Source of the DNA: an uncultured Treponema sp.
GTDB lineage: Bacteria > Spirochaetota > Spirochaetia > Treponematales > Treponemataceae
DNA: 14,070 nt
Assembly (NCBI GenBank): GCA_934699065.1
Contig: CAKUWD010000063.1
Span: 1-14,070 of the forward strand
Direction of reading: 5' to 3'
Below the pieces are notes generated by a model, which was given only the letters and a program-made list of their open reading frames with translations, was not told the DNA's origin and did no database searches. Within the stretch, counting starts at the first letter, position 1. Each line of letters begins with the position of its first letter. The position numbers and the translations under genes are program-made. Below are positions 1-6,985 of the stretch, piece after piece.

Positions 1-75
1 GATGACCTCCGCCCCGGTGAACACCGCGATCTTACCGAGCGAGAGGTAAAAGGGCTCCTTTCCCTTTGTAAATAG
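1..75 (+). CDS. possible 3' end of an unidentified gene (partial)
   Basis: The first frame is open from the window edge to a TAG at 73-75 and would encode about 24 residues ending in EREVKGLLSLCK. I do not recognise the family. The stretch is near 60% GC over its first 60 bases, clearly higher than the AT-rich genes that follow. The call is weak: frame 2 also stays open to a TAA at 47-49, and the opposite strand is open from about position 90 back to the window edge and also reads like protein (for example SLGKIAVFTGAEVI). Which strand is coding cannot be settled from this fragment alone. Confidence 0.25.
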   Translation, partial: DDLRPGEHRDLTEREVKGLLSLCK

Positions 76-117
76 ATTGCTCTGCTGACCTTACGAGGAC
101 AGCCGGACAATCTGTAT

Positions 118-147
118 TTGACAAAGTTGCGTAACTCCTTTTATAAT
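118..147 (+). promoter_or_regulatory. consensus sigma-70 promoter for the membrane regulator
   Basis: A perfect -35 box TTGACA lies at 118-123 and a perfect -10 box TATAAT at 142-147, with an 18-base spacer. Transcription should begin near 154-155. The TTG of the -35 box is also the farthest upstream possible start codon of the following reading frame, so that longer start is very probably false. The first ATG, at 160, lies only about 5 bases after the expected transcription start, and no Shine-Dalgarno sequence is visible. This predicts a leaderless or nearly leaderless mRNA. Confidence 0.75.
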
Positions 148-159
148 CACACTGTTACT

Positions 160-1197
160 ATGAATAAAGTCGTTGCTGCTTATCGTAATCGATATTATAT
201 TTCACCTTCAGATCTGGCAGATTCTGGAGAAACAAACCGGCTTCATTTGATTTTTATCAGTCCTTTTTTATTTGCATTCGGACTGTTTAATCTGCTGATG
301 AGTCTTTTACTTAATCATAAAAGTAATTTATATGAAAGTTTTTTCCCATATGTATATTTTGGTATCTATATTCTTGTTAGTTCCTTTTTGTATTTTTATT
401 CAATTGCAGTAAAAAAGGTTTCGAGAGAAAAATCTTATGTAATAAAGACTATTCCTTTTTATATTGGTTACCTGAGTTTTCTGGGGATAGGTACATTTAA
501 TTTTTTTATGAGTCAACCATTTAATGGAGTGATAATCTTTACCCTTACCAGCGTTATTGCAGTTTGTATTTTTTCATTTTCACCAATTATATTTCTTTTC
601 GGGCTGCTGGCAGATTTAGGTATTATGGCTTCAGGAATATACGAGAATTTTGGTCTTTCTGGATTATTAAATTTCATAACTACAACAATTCTTCTGTTTT
701 GCCTGTCGCTTTATAAACGCCGTTCAGAAAAGAAAATCATAATGCTGCTGAAAAAACAAAAGCAGAGTCTTGAAGCTAAAACCTTCGGAAATTTTACGCT
801 TTTGTATGATAACAGGGTAATCAAATTTTCAAGAACAAAATCTAATGAACTTTTGGCTTATCTGATTTATAAAAACGGCAGCTCAGTAAAAACAAAGGAA
901 TTGATTACAGTCCTTTATGGTGCAGAGGCTGATTCTTCACGTTATGGAGCTAATCTACGTAATCTGATTGTAGATATAAAACGAAGCCTTTCAGAACTTG
1001 AAATTCAGAATTTCTTTATAGCAGAATACAATAATTTCCGAATTAATCCCGAAGTAATCAAATGTGATTATTTTGATTTTATTTCTGGTGATAAACAGGC
1101 AATAAAAAGTTTTACCGGTGCATTTATGAGTCAGTACAAATGGGCTGAGGATGTTACTGTTTTCATGGAATACAAGGTATTAAAAAATAAACTTTAG
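160..1197 (+). CDS. membrane-anchored winged-helix transcriptional regulator (SARP/OmpR-like C-terminus)
   Basis: From ATG 160 the product has 345 residues. The N-terminal two thirds holds about six hydrophobic segments, including one around FISPFLFAFGLFNLLMSLLL, a pair near VIIFTLTSVIAVCIF, and a last one near LLNFITTTILLFCLSLY. A basic stretch follows (KRRSEKKIIMLLKKQK), then a cytoplasmic domain of about 120 residues. That domain resembles the DNA-binding winged helix of SARP/BTAD-type activators: FGNFTLLYDN, then SNELLAYLIYKNG, then a helix pair around KTKELITVLYG, and near the end GAFMSQYKWAE. A one-component regulator that senses in the membrane and binds DNA directly is inferred. No phospho-acceptor or kinase domain is seen. 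Its target is unknown; the PAP2 gene 35 bases downstream is the nearest candidate and could simply be co-transcribed. Confidence 0.7.
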   Translation: MNKVVAAYRNRYYISPSDLADSGETNRLHLIFISPFLFAFGLFNLLMSLLLNHKSNLYESFFPYVYFGIYILVSSFLYFYSIAVKKVSREKSYVIKTIPFYIGYLSFLGIGTFNFFMSQPFNGVIIFTLTSVIAVCIFSFSPIIFLFGLLADLGIMASGIYENFGLSGLLNFITTTILLFCLSLYKRRSEKKIIMLLKKQKQSLEAKTFGNFTLLYDNRVIKFSRTKSNELLAYLIYKNGSSVKTKELITVLYGAEADSSRYGANLRNLIVDIKRSLSELEIQNFFIAEYNNFRINPEVIKCDYFDFISGDKQAIKSFTGAFMSQYKWAEDVTVFMEYKVLKNKL

Positions 1198-1232
1198 ATT
1201 ATTGAAAAAATATTTTATATAGGAAGGTTTTT

Positions 1233-1928
1233 ATGACTAAAAAACAGTTTTTTACTTTATCAGGAATTTGTCTTTTAGGCTGTATGCTTATGCTTGCTTC
1301 TTTAATTTTAAAATCACATAAAGCTGGAGTTGAGTGGGATGGAAGCTCTTATAATATCGAAGATGTAAATCCGGTTGATGCAAAATTTGCAAGATCATAC
1401 AACGAAACTCTGGATACTATTGGTGATGTATTTGTTGTGTTTTCTGGTCTTATTGTTGCAGTTTCTGTTTTTACATCTTTTTTTGCTTCAAAAGAAAAGT
1501 TAAAAGGTTTTAAGATTGCATTTATCGACAGTTTAATTTTTGGAATCAGCTGGTTGTACGGAAACAGCTTTTATAGAATGTTAAAAACTCTGGCAGGAAG
1601 AATTCGTCCATATATGTATTTTGAAAATCCGAGTCAGAAGGGGATAGAAAAAGGAGATTTTTTCCTTTCCTGGCCAAGCGGACATTCTGCAAATGTTTTT
1701 ATAGCTTTCGGATTTTTACTAACATGGTTTACTGTACGTTATGCAGATTCAAAATTGAAGAAACCTGTGCTCACTTTTACTTTCGCAGTATGTGTCACAA
1801 CTATGATTTTGAGAATGCTTAGCGGAAATCATTTTATGACAGATGTGCTTTCTGGAGCTGCAATTGGTTGTGTGTCAGGTTATTTTATTTCAGCTCTTTG
1901 TTATAGAATTAATGGAGAAAAAAAATGA
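1233..1928 (+). CDS. PAP2-family membrane phosphatase
   Basis: This 231-residue integral membrane protein carries the complete three-part PAP2/acid phosphatase signature. Motif 1 is K118-x6-R125-P126 (KTLAGRIRP), motif 2 is P148-S-G-H151 (SWPSGHSANVF), and motif 3 is R194-x5-H200-x3-D204 (RMLSGNHFMTDV). In this family H200 would be the phosphoryl acceptor and H151 the general acid. A first membrane segment lies at about residues 8-26, with more around 65-85, 95-112, 153-168 and 180-225. Likely substrates are lipid phosphates such as phosphatidic acid, phosphatidylglycerol phosphate or undecaprenyl diphosphate; the sequence does not decide between them. A good Shine-Dalgarno (AGGAAGG, 1221-1227) sits 5 bases before the ATG. 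The stop overlaps the cmk start (ATGA, 1925-1928), which suggests translational coupling. Confidence 0.88.
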   Translation: MTKKQFFTLSGICLLGCMLMLASLILKSHKAGVEWDGSSYNIEDVNPVDAKFARSYNETLDTIGDVFVVFSGLIVAVSVFTSFFASKEKLKGFKIAFIDSLIFGISWLYGNSFYRMLKTLAGRIRPYMYFENPSQKGIEKGDFFLSWPSGHSANVFIAFGFLLTWFTVRYADSKLKKPVLTFTFAVCVTTMILRMLSGNHFMTDVLSGAAIGCVSGYFISALCYRINGEKK

Positions 1929-2557
1929 TTATAGCAATCGATGGTCCTGCAGGAACAGGAAAAAGTACAATAGCAAAAATGCTGGCAGAAAAATTAGATA
2001 TTACTTTTTTGAACAGCGGCGGTTTTTACAGAGCTTTGACAATGGCCGTGCTTGATGCCGGAGTTGATTATAAGGATGAAAAGGCAACTCTTGATTTTTG
2101 CCGCAAACAGAAAATCGAATATACAAAAGAATGTCATTTTATCCTTAATGGAAAAGATGTTACAGATCATCTTCATGATGACCGGATTACTGCAAATGCA
2201 AGTCAGGTTAGTTCTATAGTAGAAATCCGTCATCTGGTAAACGATCTTATGCGGGAGATTACAAAAAGCCTTAGTATTGTCTGCGAAGGCCGCGATATGA
2301 CAACCGTTGTGTTTCCGAATGCAGAAGTCAAGGTTTATCTGGATGCTTCTGCAGAGGTTCGTGCTAAACGCCGTTTTGATCAGGGGGTTAGTGATATGAC
2401 TCTTGAAGAAATCAAGGCTGCTATAGAAAAGCGCGACGAAATGGACAAAAACAAGAAAGAAGGTTCTCTTAAAATTGCAAAAGATGCGCTATATATAGAT
2501 ACTTCTAACTTGACGATAGACAATGTTTGTGCGATAATAGAAAAACAAATTTCATAA
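1925..2557 (+). CDS. cmk: cytidylate kinase
   Basis: CMP/dCMP kinase uses ATP to make CDP or dCDP for nucleotide and phospholipid precursor synthesis in the cytoplasm. The 210-residue protein begins MIIAIDGPAGTGKST with the P-loop at residues 7-14, followed by the substrate-site segment NSGGFYRA (DTGAMYRA in many homologues). The later conserved block CEGRDMTTVVFPNAEVKVYLDAS matches the CMK GRDxxTVVFP motif, and EVRAKRR matches the lid. Its start overlaps the PAP2 stop by 4 bases. It is followed after 15 bases by rpsA in the same frame: a single TAA (2555-2557) is the only stop between them. As I recall, Treponema pallidum carries these two as one fused gene, so the close in-frame layout probably reflects that lineage. 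It is slightly shorter than the usual 220-230 residues but shows no missing motif. Confidence 0.93.
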   Translation: MIIAIDGPAGTGKSTIAKMLAEKLDITFLNSGGFYRALTMAVLDAGVDYKDEKATLDFCRKQKIEYTKECHFILNGKDVTDHLHDDRITANASQVSSIVEIRHLVNDLMREITKSLSIVCEGRDMTTVVFPNAEVKVYLDASAEVRAKRRFDQGVSDMTLEEIKAAIEKRDEMDKNKKEGSLKIAKDALYIDTSNLTIDNVCAIIEKQIS

Positions 2558-2572
2558 ATTAAAGGTTTTAGA

Positions 2573-4288
2573 ATGGAAGAAATGGAAGTGGAAAAGGAAG
2601 AAGCTCAGAACTCCAAGGGCGACTTTCAGACACAATTAGAGGAGTCCCTTAAAGAATTCAATGCACCACAGGCTGGTCAGATGGTTGAAGGTATCGTAGT
2701 ACAGATTACCAATGACTATGTTTATGTTGACATTGGAGACAAGTCAGAGGGATTAATCCCTACAGAGGAGTTCGCAGGCGACCTGCCGAAAGAAGGGGAT
2801 AAGGTTCAGGCGTTCTTGTCAGGACACAATGCTAACGGTCCTGTATTGTCAAAGAAGAAGGCTGATTCAAAGCGCTACATGAAAGAGATTCAGTCAGCAT
2901 GGAAGGATAAAACTCCTGTTGATGGCGTAATCGTAAAAGTAGTGAAGAGTGGCTATGAGGTTGATCTTGGTATTGACCGTGCAGCATTCCTGCCTATCAG
3001 TCAGGCTGATGCTGAAAAGATTGACAAGCCTGAGTCATTGATTGGTTTGAGATCTAAGTTCTATATTGAACGTCTTTATTCAGATAATAAACTTAACCCT
3101 GTAGTTAACCGCCGCAAGTATCTTGAAGAAGAAATCGATGAAAAACGCGATGCATTCTTCAATTCTGTACAGATTGGCGACACTGTAAAGGGTACAGTAA
3201 AGAGCTTTACAAGCTTTGGTGCATTCATTGATTTGGGTGGCTTTGATGGTCTTCTCCACATCAACGATATGAGCTGGGGCCACGTAGCTCGTCCAAAGGA
3301 TTTCGTAAAGAAGGGTCAGGAAATCGAACTTAAGGTTATCCGTCTTGATCCTGCTGAAAAGAGAATCAACCTCTCTCTCAAGCACTTTGCAGAAGATCCA
3401 TGGATTCACTTCGAAGAAAAATATCATGTTAATGACATCGTAAAGGGTAAGGTTACAAAGCTTACAGAATTCGGTGCATTCGTTGAACTCGAAGAAGGAA
3501 TTGAAGGTCTTGTACACATTTCTGAGTTCTCTTGGACAAAGAAAGTAAACAAGCCTGGCGATATGGTTTCTGTTGGTCAGGAAGTTGAAGCAATGATTCT
3601 TGGATATGATATTCAGGCTGGTCGTGTTTCTCTCGGCTTTAAACAGGCTACAGAAAATCCATGGGATTCAATTGCAGAAAAATATGCAGTTGGAACAAAA
3701 ATCAAGGGCAAGGTTGTTAAGATTACAAACATCGGCGCATTTATTGCTCTTGAAGACGGAATCGACGCTTTCCTTCATGCTGATGATATTTCATGGACAA
3801 AGAAAGTTAAGCATCCGGGCAGCGAATTGACTGTTGATCAGGAAATTGAAGCTGTTGTTATTGAGTGCGATCCAGAAGCTCACAGAGTTAAAGTTGGAAT
3901 CAAGCAGCTTACAGACAATCCTTGGAAGGCATTTGCAGAAGAATATAAGCCTGGTTCAACTTTGGAAGGTGAAATTACTTCTATCACAGATTTCGGAATC
4001 TTCGTAAAGGCTCCTAACGGAATTGAAGGTCTTGTAAATAAGGCAAACCTCAGCGATGACAAGGATGTTCCTTTTGAAGAGGCTGTTACAAAATACAAGG
4101 TTGGCGACAAAATCAACGTATTCGTTGTAGACGTAAAGGTAGACAAGGAGCAGGTTGCCTTCTCTGTACGTGAGTATAAGAGAAAGCAGCAGCGCGACGA
4201 AATCTCACAGTATATGTCTAGTTCGAATGACGATGATGACGGAGCATACACACTCGGTGATATGCTTAAGTCTCAGAAAAACGACTAA
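2573..4288 (+). CDS. rpsA: 30S ribosomal protein S1, six S1 domains
   Basis: S1 binds mRNA on the small ribosomal subunit and helps initiation on messages with weak or structured leaders. The 571-residue product has six OB-fold S1 repeats at about residues 34-95, 113-182, 200-271, 285-358, 371-445 and 459-534. Repeats 3-5 show the classical pattern SFGAFIDL / EFGAFVEL / NIGAFIAL, then a GLLHI- or GLVHIS-type stretch and a SW motif. The first two repeats are divergent, as expected for the ribosome-binding half. The acidic tail (SSNDDDDGAYTLGDM) follows the last domain. Length and domain count match full S1 of proteobacteria and spirochaetes. The start at 2573 has AAAGG at 2561-2565, 7 bases upstream; a second in-frame ATG at 2582 is possible. 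A palindromic repeat begins 7 bases after the stop. Confidence 0.95.
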   Translation: MEEMEVEKEEAQNSKGDFQTQLEESLKEFNAPQAGQMVEGIVVQITNDYVYVDIGDKSEGLIPTEEFAGDLPKEGDKVQAFLSGHNANGPVLSKKKADSKRYMKEIQSAWKDKTPVDGVIVKVVKSGYEVDLGIDRAAFLPISQADAEKIDKPESLIGLRSKFYIERLYSDNKLNPVVNRRKYLEEEIDEKRDAFFNSVQIGDTVKGTVKSFTSFGAFIDLGGFDGLLHINDMSWGHVARPKDFVKKGQEIELKVIRLDPAEKRINLSLKHFAEDPWIHFEEKYHVNDIVKGKVTKLTEFGAFVELEEGIEGLVHISEFSWTKKVNKPGDMVSVGQEVEAMILGYDIQAGRVSLGFKQATENPWDSIAEKYAVGTKIKGKVVKITNIGAFIALEDGIDAFLHADDISWTKKVKHPGSELTVDQEIEAVVIECDPEAHRVKVGIKQLTDNPWKAFAEEYKPGSTLEGEITSITDFGIFVKAPNGIEGLVNKANLSDDKDVPFEEAVTKYKVGDKINVFVVDVKVDKEQVAFSVREYKRKQQRDEISQYMSSSNDDDDGAYTLGDMLKSQKND

Positions 4289-4294
4289 AGTCAA

Positions 4295-4358
4295 CCGTCA
4301 CCCTGAACTTGTTTCGGGGTCTATTCTTATAGATGCTGAAACAAGTTCAGCATGACGG
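4295..4358 (+). repeat. dispersed palindromic repeat, copy 1 (CCGTCA...TGACGG)
   Basis: A 64-base imperfect palindrome bounded by CCGTCA and TGACGG. The left arm holds CCCTGAACTTGTTTC and the right arm GAAACAAGTTCAGCATGACG, so the RNA would form a long hairpin. A second copy with one single-base length difference and a handful of substitutions lies at 7507-7568. Elements of this type are known to me from many bacterial genomes, where they are often mis-annotated as peptides containing HPELVSGS or LKQVQHDG. It fills the gap between rpsA and the next gene and supplies a spurious upstream ATG at 4333. It could act as a weak terminator or a 3'-end stabiliser for the rpsA message, but there is no long T-run. 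Confidence 0.85.
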
Positions 4359-4377
4359 TAATATCATGCGGGTGGGA

Positions 4378-5307
4378 ATGGAAAAGAAAGTTATACCTTT
4401 TGCAGGCAAAAGCTCTTTTGCAAAAGAACTTAGTACGCTGGTACAGACTCTTTCTGGAAATAACGCTTCGGTGCTGTTAATTGGAGAAAGGGGGACGGGA
4501 AAACGTCTTATTGCCCAGCATATCCATTCTGCTGTTGTTAAATCTTCAGGTACTGAAAATAGTACCGGTTATTTTTTTGAGATAAACTGCAGATCGTTTA
4601 CAGAAGCACAGGTAATTGATGGTTTTGAAACTGTAAGTCGTATGATTACATACGGGCAAAGAATTACAATGTTTGTAAGTTTTGCTGATACTTTAAATCA
4701 TCAGATGCAGGCAGCTTTTCTAGACTTAATTAAGAAAACGGCTGGAAAAAATCTTAATCTTAAGATAATTTGTACAGCTGAGCGTCCGATTGAAGATGTT
4801 GTTTCTTGCGGGGAATTTTCTGCAGAACTATATTCACGGCTTAATACTGTGATTCTGAATGTTCCTCCATTACGTCAAAGAAAAGAGGATATAATTCCTA
4901 TTGCGCAGGTTTATCTTGCGCGTTTTGCAAAAAAATCAGGACTTGGTTTTACTGAGTTTTCTGAAGGTGCAAAAGCAGAAATGCTTGAATGTTTCTGGCA
5001 GGGTAATGCTGATGAATTGATTAATGCTGTACAACGAGCATTCATTGTTGGCAAACCGCCTGTTATTAATGAAAGTGATCTTGGTTTTGCAGTTGAAAGT
5101 CCAGCTTTATCGCAGACTGTAGAGGCTGTTGGAAAAGATGGAAGTGATAAATCACTTAAGACTGCAGTAGATGCTTTTAAACGGGAATATATCATAAGGA
5201 TTCTTTCTGAAAACGGATGGAATCAGACAAAGGCCGCCAGCGTTCTTGGTATTCAACGTACTTACGTTATCCGGCTTATGAACGAATTGCATATAGACCG
5301 TCATTAA
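4378..5307 (+). CDS. degenerate NtrC-type AAA+ protein with C-terminal Fis-type HTH
   Basis: From ATG 4378 the product has 309 residues. An AAA+ domain like those of sigma-54 activators is recognisable: Walker A GERGTGK at 36-42, the RLN arginine segment LYSRLN at 151-156, PPLRQRKEDI at 163-172, and FWQGNADELINAVQRA where the family has WPGNxREL. The C-terminus (about 271-305) is a Fis-like helix-turn-helix, GWNQTKAASVLGIQRTYVIRLMNEL. Two hallmarks are absent. There is no GAFTGA sigma-54 contact loop, and the Walker B position reads ITMFVSFAD (about residues 97-104) rather than TLFLDE. It therefore probably cannot activate sigma-54 polymerase or hydrolyse ATP normally; it may act as a DNA-binding repressor or structural regulator. 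The possible start at 4333 lies inside the repeat at 4295-4358 and encodes only repeat sequence, so I reject it. ATG 4366 and GTG 4372 remain possible. Confidence 0.7.
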   Translation: MEKKVIPFAGKSSFAKELSTLVQTLSGNNASVLLIGERGTGKRLIAQHIHSAVVKSSGTENSTGYFFEINCRSFTEAQVIDGFETVSRMITYGQRITMFVSFADTLNHQMQAAFLDLIKKTAGKNLNLKIICTAERPIEDVVSCGEFSAELYSRLNTVILNVPPLRQRKEDIIPIAQVYLARFAKKSGLGFTEFSEGAKAEMLECFWQGNADELINAVQRAFIVGKPPVINESDLGFAVESPALSQTVEAVGKDGSDKSLKTAVDAFKREYIIRILSENGWNQTKAASVLGIQRTYVIRLMNELHIDRH

Positions 5308-5361
5308 GATGGCGGCTTTATAAAAAGAAAAATATTTTTTATAAATTGAGGTTTATATAAA

Positions 5362-6036
5362 ATGGCAAATTATGAAGAAGAAACTGCAAGCACAAAACTT
5401 GCCGCTTTTATTGAAAAGAATAAGAAGTTTTTTATAGCAGCAATTGTCATTATTATTTGTGCTGTAATAGGTTATATTATTGCAGCTTCTGTAATGAATA
5501 AAGCTACTGCAAAAAATCTTCAGGCTCTTGATGAAATCGTTTTTGAATTAACAGATAAGAGTTCAGCTCTCGAAGAAGCTGAAGTTGAAACAAGACGTCA
5601 GACTGCTATTGAAAAAGCATCTGCATACGTTAAGAAGAGTGGAATTACAGGTGCCCGCGCAAATATGCTTTGTGCAGATCTTACATATCAGCAGAAAAAA
5701 TATTCTGAATCAGCAGAATATTGGAAAGAAACAGCTAAGAAAGCAAAGAAATCTTACCTTGCTCCAATAGCATATTTTAATCTTGCTGCATGTAATGAAG
5801 AACTTGGTCAGACTGACGAAGCTGCTGTAAATTATAAGCTTGCTGCAGATTCAAAAGATTTCGTAATGCGTGAACATGCTATGTTCAGCTATGCTCGTGT
5901 TATGGAAACTAAAGGTGACTATACAGAAGCTTCTGCAGTATATACAGAGCTTAATGATAAGTATTCAGACAGTGAATGGGCTAATCTTGCAAAGTCTAGA
6001 CTTATTGCTCTTAAAAACGACGGAAAAATCCAATAA
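5362..6036 (+). CDS. membrane-anchored tetratricopeptide (TPR) protein, YfgM-like layout
   Basis: A 224-residue protein with a short charged N-terminus, one strong membrane segment at about residues 23-44 (FFIAAIVIIICAVIGYIIAA), then a long alpha-helical domain. The membrane anchor with downstream helices resembles YfgM/TPR_21 proteins, whose helical domain sits outside the membrane; this is by layout only. TPR-like repeats are clearest at about 130-165 (YFNLAACNEELGQTDEAAVNYKLA) and 167-205 (AMFSYARVMETKGDYTEASAVY). In that family the protein is a scaffold near envelope or secretion machinery, so protein-protein contact is the likely role. A weak ribosome site, GAGG at 5348-5351, lies 10 bases before the ATG. 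An AT-rich inverted repeat (5317-5326 with 5335-5345) precedes it. Confidence 0.72.
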   Translation: MANYEEETASTKLAAFIEKNKKFFIAAIVIIICAVIGYIIAASVMNKATAKNLQALDEIVFELTDKSSALEEAEVETRRQTAIEKASAYVKKSGITGARANMLCADLTYQQKKYSESAEYWKETAKKAKKSYLAPIAYFNLAACNEELGQTDEAAVNYKLAADSKDFVMREHAMFSYARVMETKGDYTEASAVYTELNDKYSDSEWANLAKSRLIALKNDGKIQ

Positions 6037-6062
6037 AACATTCTAAAACATTAAATATATAT

Positions 6063-6800
6063 ATGAATAAGACATACAATAAAAAAGAAAACATATTTTT
6101 AAGCTTTGTAATTGTATGTCTTATTTTATTTAACACTTCTTGCGGACTTGATACATATTATGTAATTGATCCGCCAACTCTTGTTACTAATGAACCTATT
6201 TATTCTTCTATTGATCCTTCAAGCTGGTATTTTGAATTCTATACTACCGAAAATGATTATGAGGGTGTAAAATTTTTAGGAACAGAAGTTTATTATAAAA
6301 TTTATAGAAACAGTAGCAGAATGGAAAGTGAATATAAAACCATCGTAGCTACAGCAAATAATACAGAAACTTCTTCTTCTGCAGCTGACAAATTGATTAA
6401 TAACTATAAGTATAAGCCTCTTGGTGCCTATGGCAATTATAGTCAGTCTGTTTTGATTCCTTCTGCAGGTATGAACAGACTTGTTCATATTCGCTTAAGT
6501 GATTATCCTCCATATCAGGCACAGATTCTTGTTGGAGGAGCAAATATTTATAACAGCTCTTCAATCGTTATTCCTGTAAGAAATATATCAAGAACTGGTG
6601 ATAATTCTTTTAATTTTAAGAATATGGACTCTTCTTTACGTCCTAAAAATGATGATGAAGATGTAGACTATTCAGGTTCAGGTTCTGATTCTATATGGTA
6701 TGTTGCTATGTTTGCGGTAGAAGTTGGACAGGATTCAACTTATTCAACAATAAACAGTAATGTATTATTTTTGGGTTCAGTAACTATATCAGCAGAATAG
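6063..6800 (+). CDS. hypothetical lipoprotein
   Basis: The 245-residue product starts with a basic segment (MNKTYNKKEN), a hydrophobic stretch IFLSFVIVCLILF and then NTSC with the candidate lipidation cysteine at residue 27. This does not fit the strict lipobox of E. coli (position -3 is N), but spirochaete lipoboxes are known to be looser. The mature part is rich in Ser, Asn, Thr and Tyr and looks beta-rich. It includes an acidic run NDDEDVDYSGSGSD near residue 200 that could be a linker or metal-binding loop. No enzyme motif is visible, and I do not recognise the family. The start has no Shine-Dalgarno, only an AT run directly before the ATG. The gene ends 5 bases before a strong terminator hairpin, making it the last gene of its block. 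Confidence 0.65.
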   Translation: MNKTYNKKENIFLSFVIVCLILFNTSCGLDTYYVIDPPTLVTNEPIYSSIDPSSWYFEFYTTENDYEGVKFLGTEVYYKIYRNSSRMESEYKTIVATANNTETSSSAADKLINNYKYKPLGAYGNYSQSVLIPSAGMNRLVHIRLSDYPPYQAQILVGGANIYNSSSIVIPVRNISRTGDNSFNFKNMDSSLRPKNDDEDVDYSGSGSDSIWYVAMFAVEVGQDSTYSTINSNVLFLGSVTISAE

Positions 6801-6805
6801 ATATA

Positions 6806-6831
6806 AAAAAACTGCCTTTAAGGCAGTTTTT
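6806..6831 (+). terminator. bidirectional intrinsic terminator
   Basis: ACTGCC (6811-6816) pairs with GGCAGT (6822-6827) around a TTTAA loop, flanked by an A-run (6805-6811) on the left and five T (6827-6831) on the right. Read rightward it ends the lipoprotein message. Read leftward it ends transcription from the tRNA-Arg/suf side, where the A-run becomes seven U. It therefore serves convergent transcription units. Confidence 0.9.
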
Positions 6832-6840
6832 CAGATTATT

Positions 6841-6913
6841 GACGCTTGGCAGAATCGAACTGTCGACCTACTGCTTAGAAGGCAGTTGCTCTATCCAGCT
6901 GAGCTAAAGCGCC
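6841..6913 (-). tRNA. tRNA-Arg (anticodon UCU)
   Basis: Read on the minus strand it begins GGCGCTT and ends AAGCGTC, a 7-bp acceptor stem with one G-U pair. The D-arm region AGCTCAGCTGGATAGAGC, the anticodon arm ACTGC-CTTCTAA-GCAGT and the T-arm GACAG-TTCGATT-CTGCC (one mismatch-like pair) follow in canonical order. The anticodon in the 7-base loop is TCT, decoding AGA/AGG arginine. The discriminator is A at 6840, and CCA is not encoded, so it must be added after transcription. The gene sits downstream of sufU on the same strand, with its own promoter between. Confidence 0.95.
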
Positions 6914-6925
6914 GAAGTGATATTT

Positions 6926-6954
6926 AATATATCAGAAATTCGGTTTTGAATCAA
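6926..6954 (-). promoter_or_regulatory. promoter of tRNA-Arg
   Basis: On the minus strand, TTGATT (6954-6949) and TATATT (6931-6926) are separated by exactly 17 bases. The predicted start lies about 5-7 bases before the mature 5' end at 6913. This makes the tRNA independently transcribed even if suf read-through also reaches it. Confidence 0.65.
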
Positions 6955-6985
6955 GAGGTGCTTTCGAAACTTGGTTTCGACGTAT

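Noticed and set aside
3080..3517. 145-codon open frame on the minus strand inside rpsA
   Set aside because: It lies fully opposite the conserved S1 domains of rpsA, reads as a low-complexity Phe/Cys-rich shadow and has no family resemblance.
4155..4355. 66-codon frame ending in HPELVSGSILIDAETSSA
   Set aside because: It is formed by the end of rpsA in another frame plus the dispersed palindrome; a known type of mis-annotation.
5317..5345. AT-rich inverted repeat as a terminator of the AAA+ gene
   Set aside because: TTTATAAAAA pairs with TTTTTTATAAA, but the stem is entirely A-T and no following U-tract distinguishes a terminator from ordinary AT-rich spacer.
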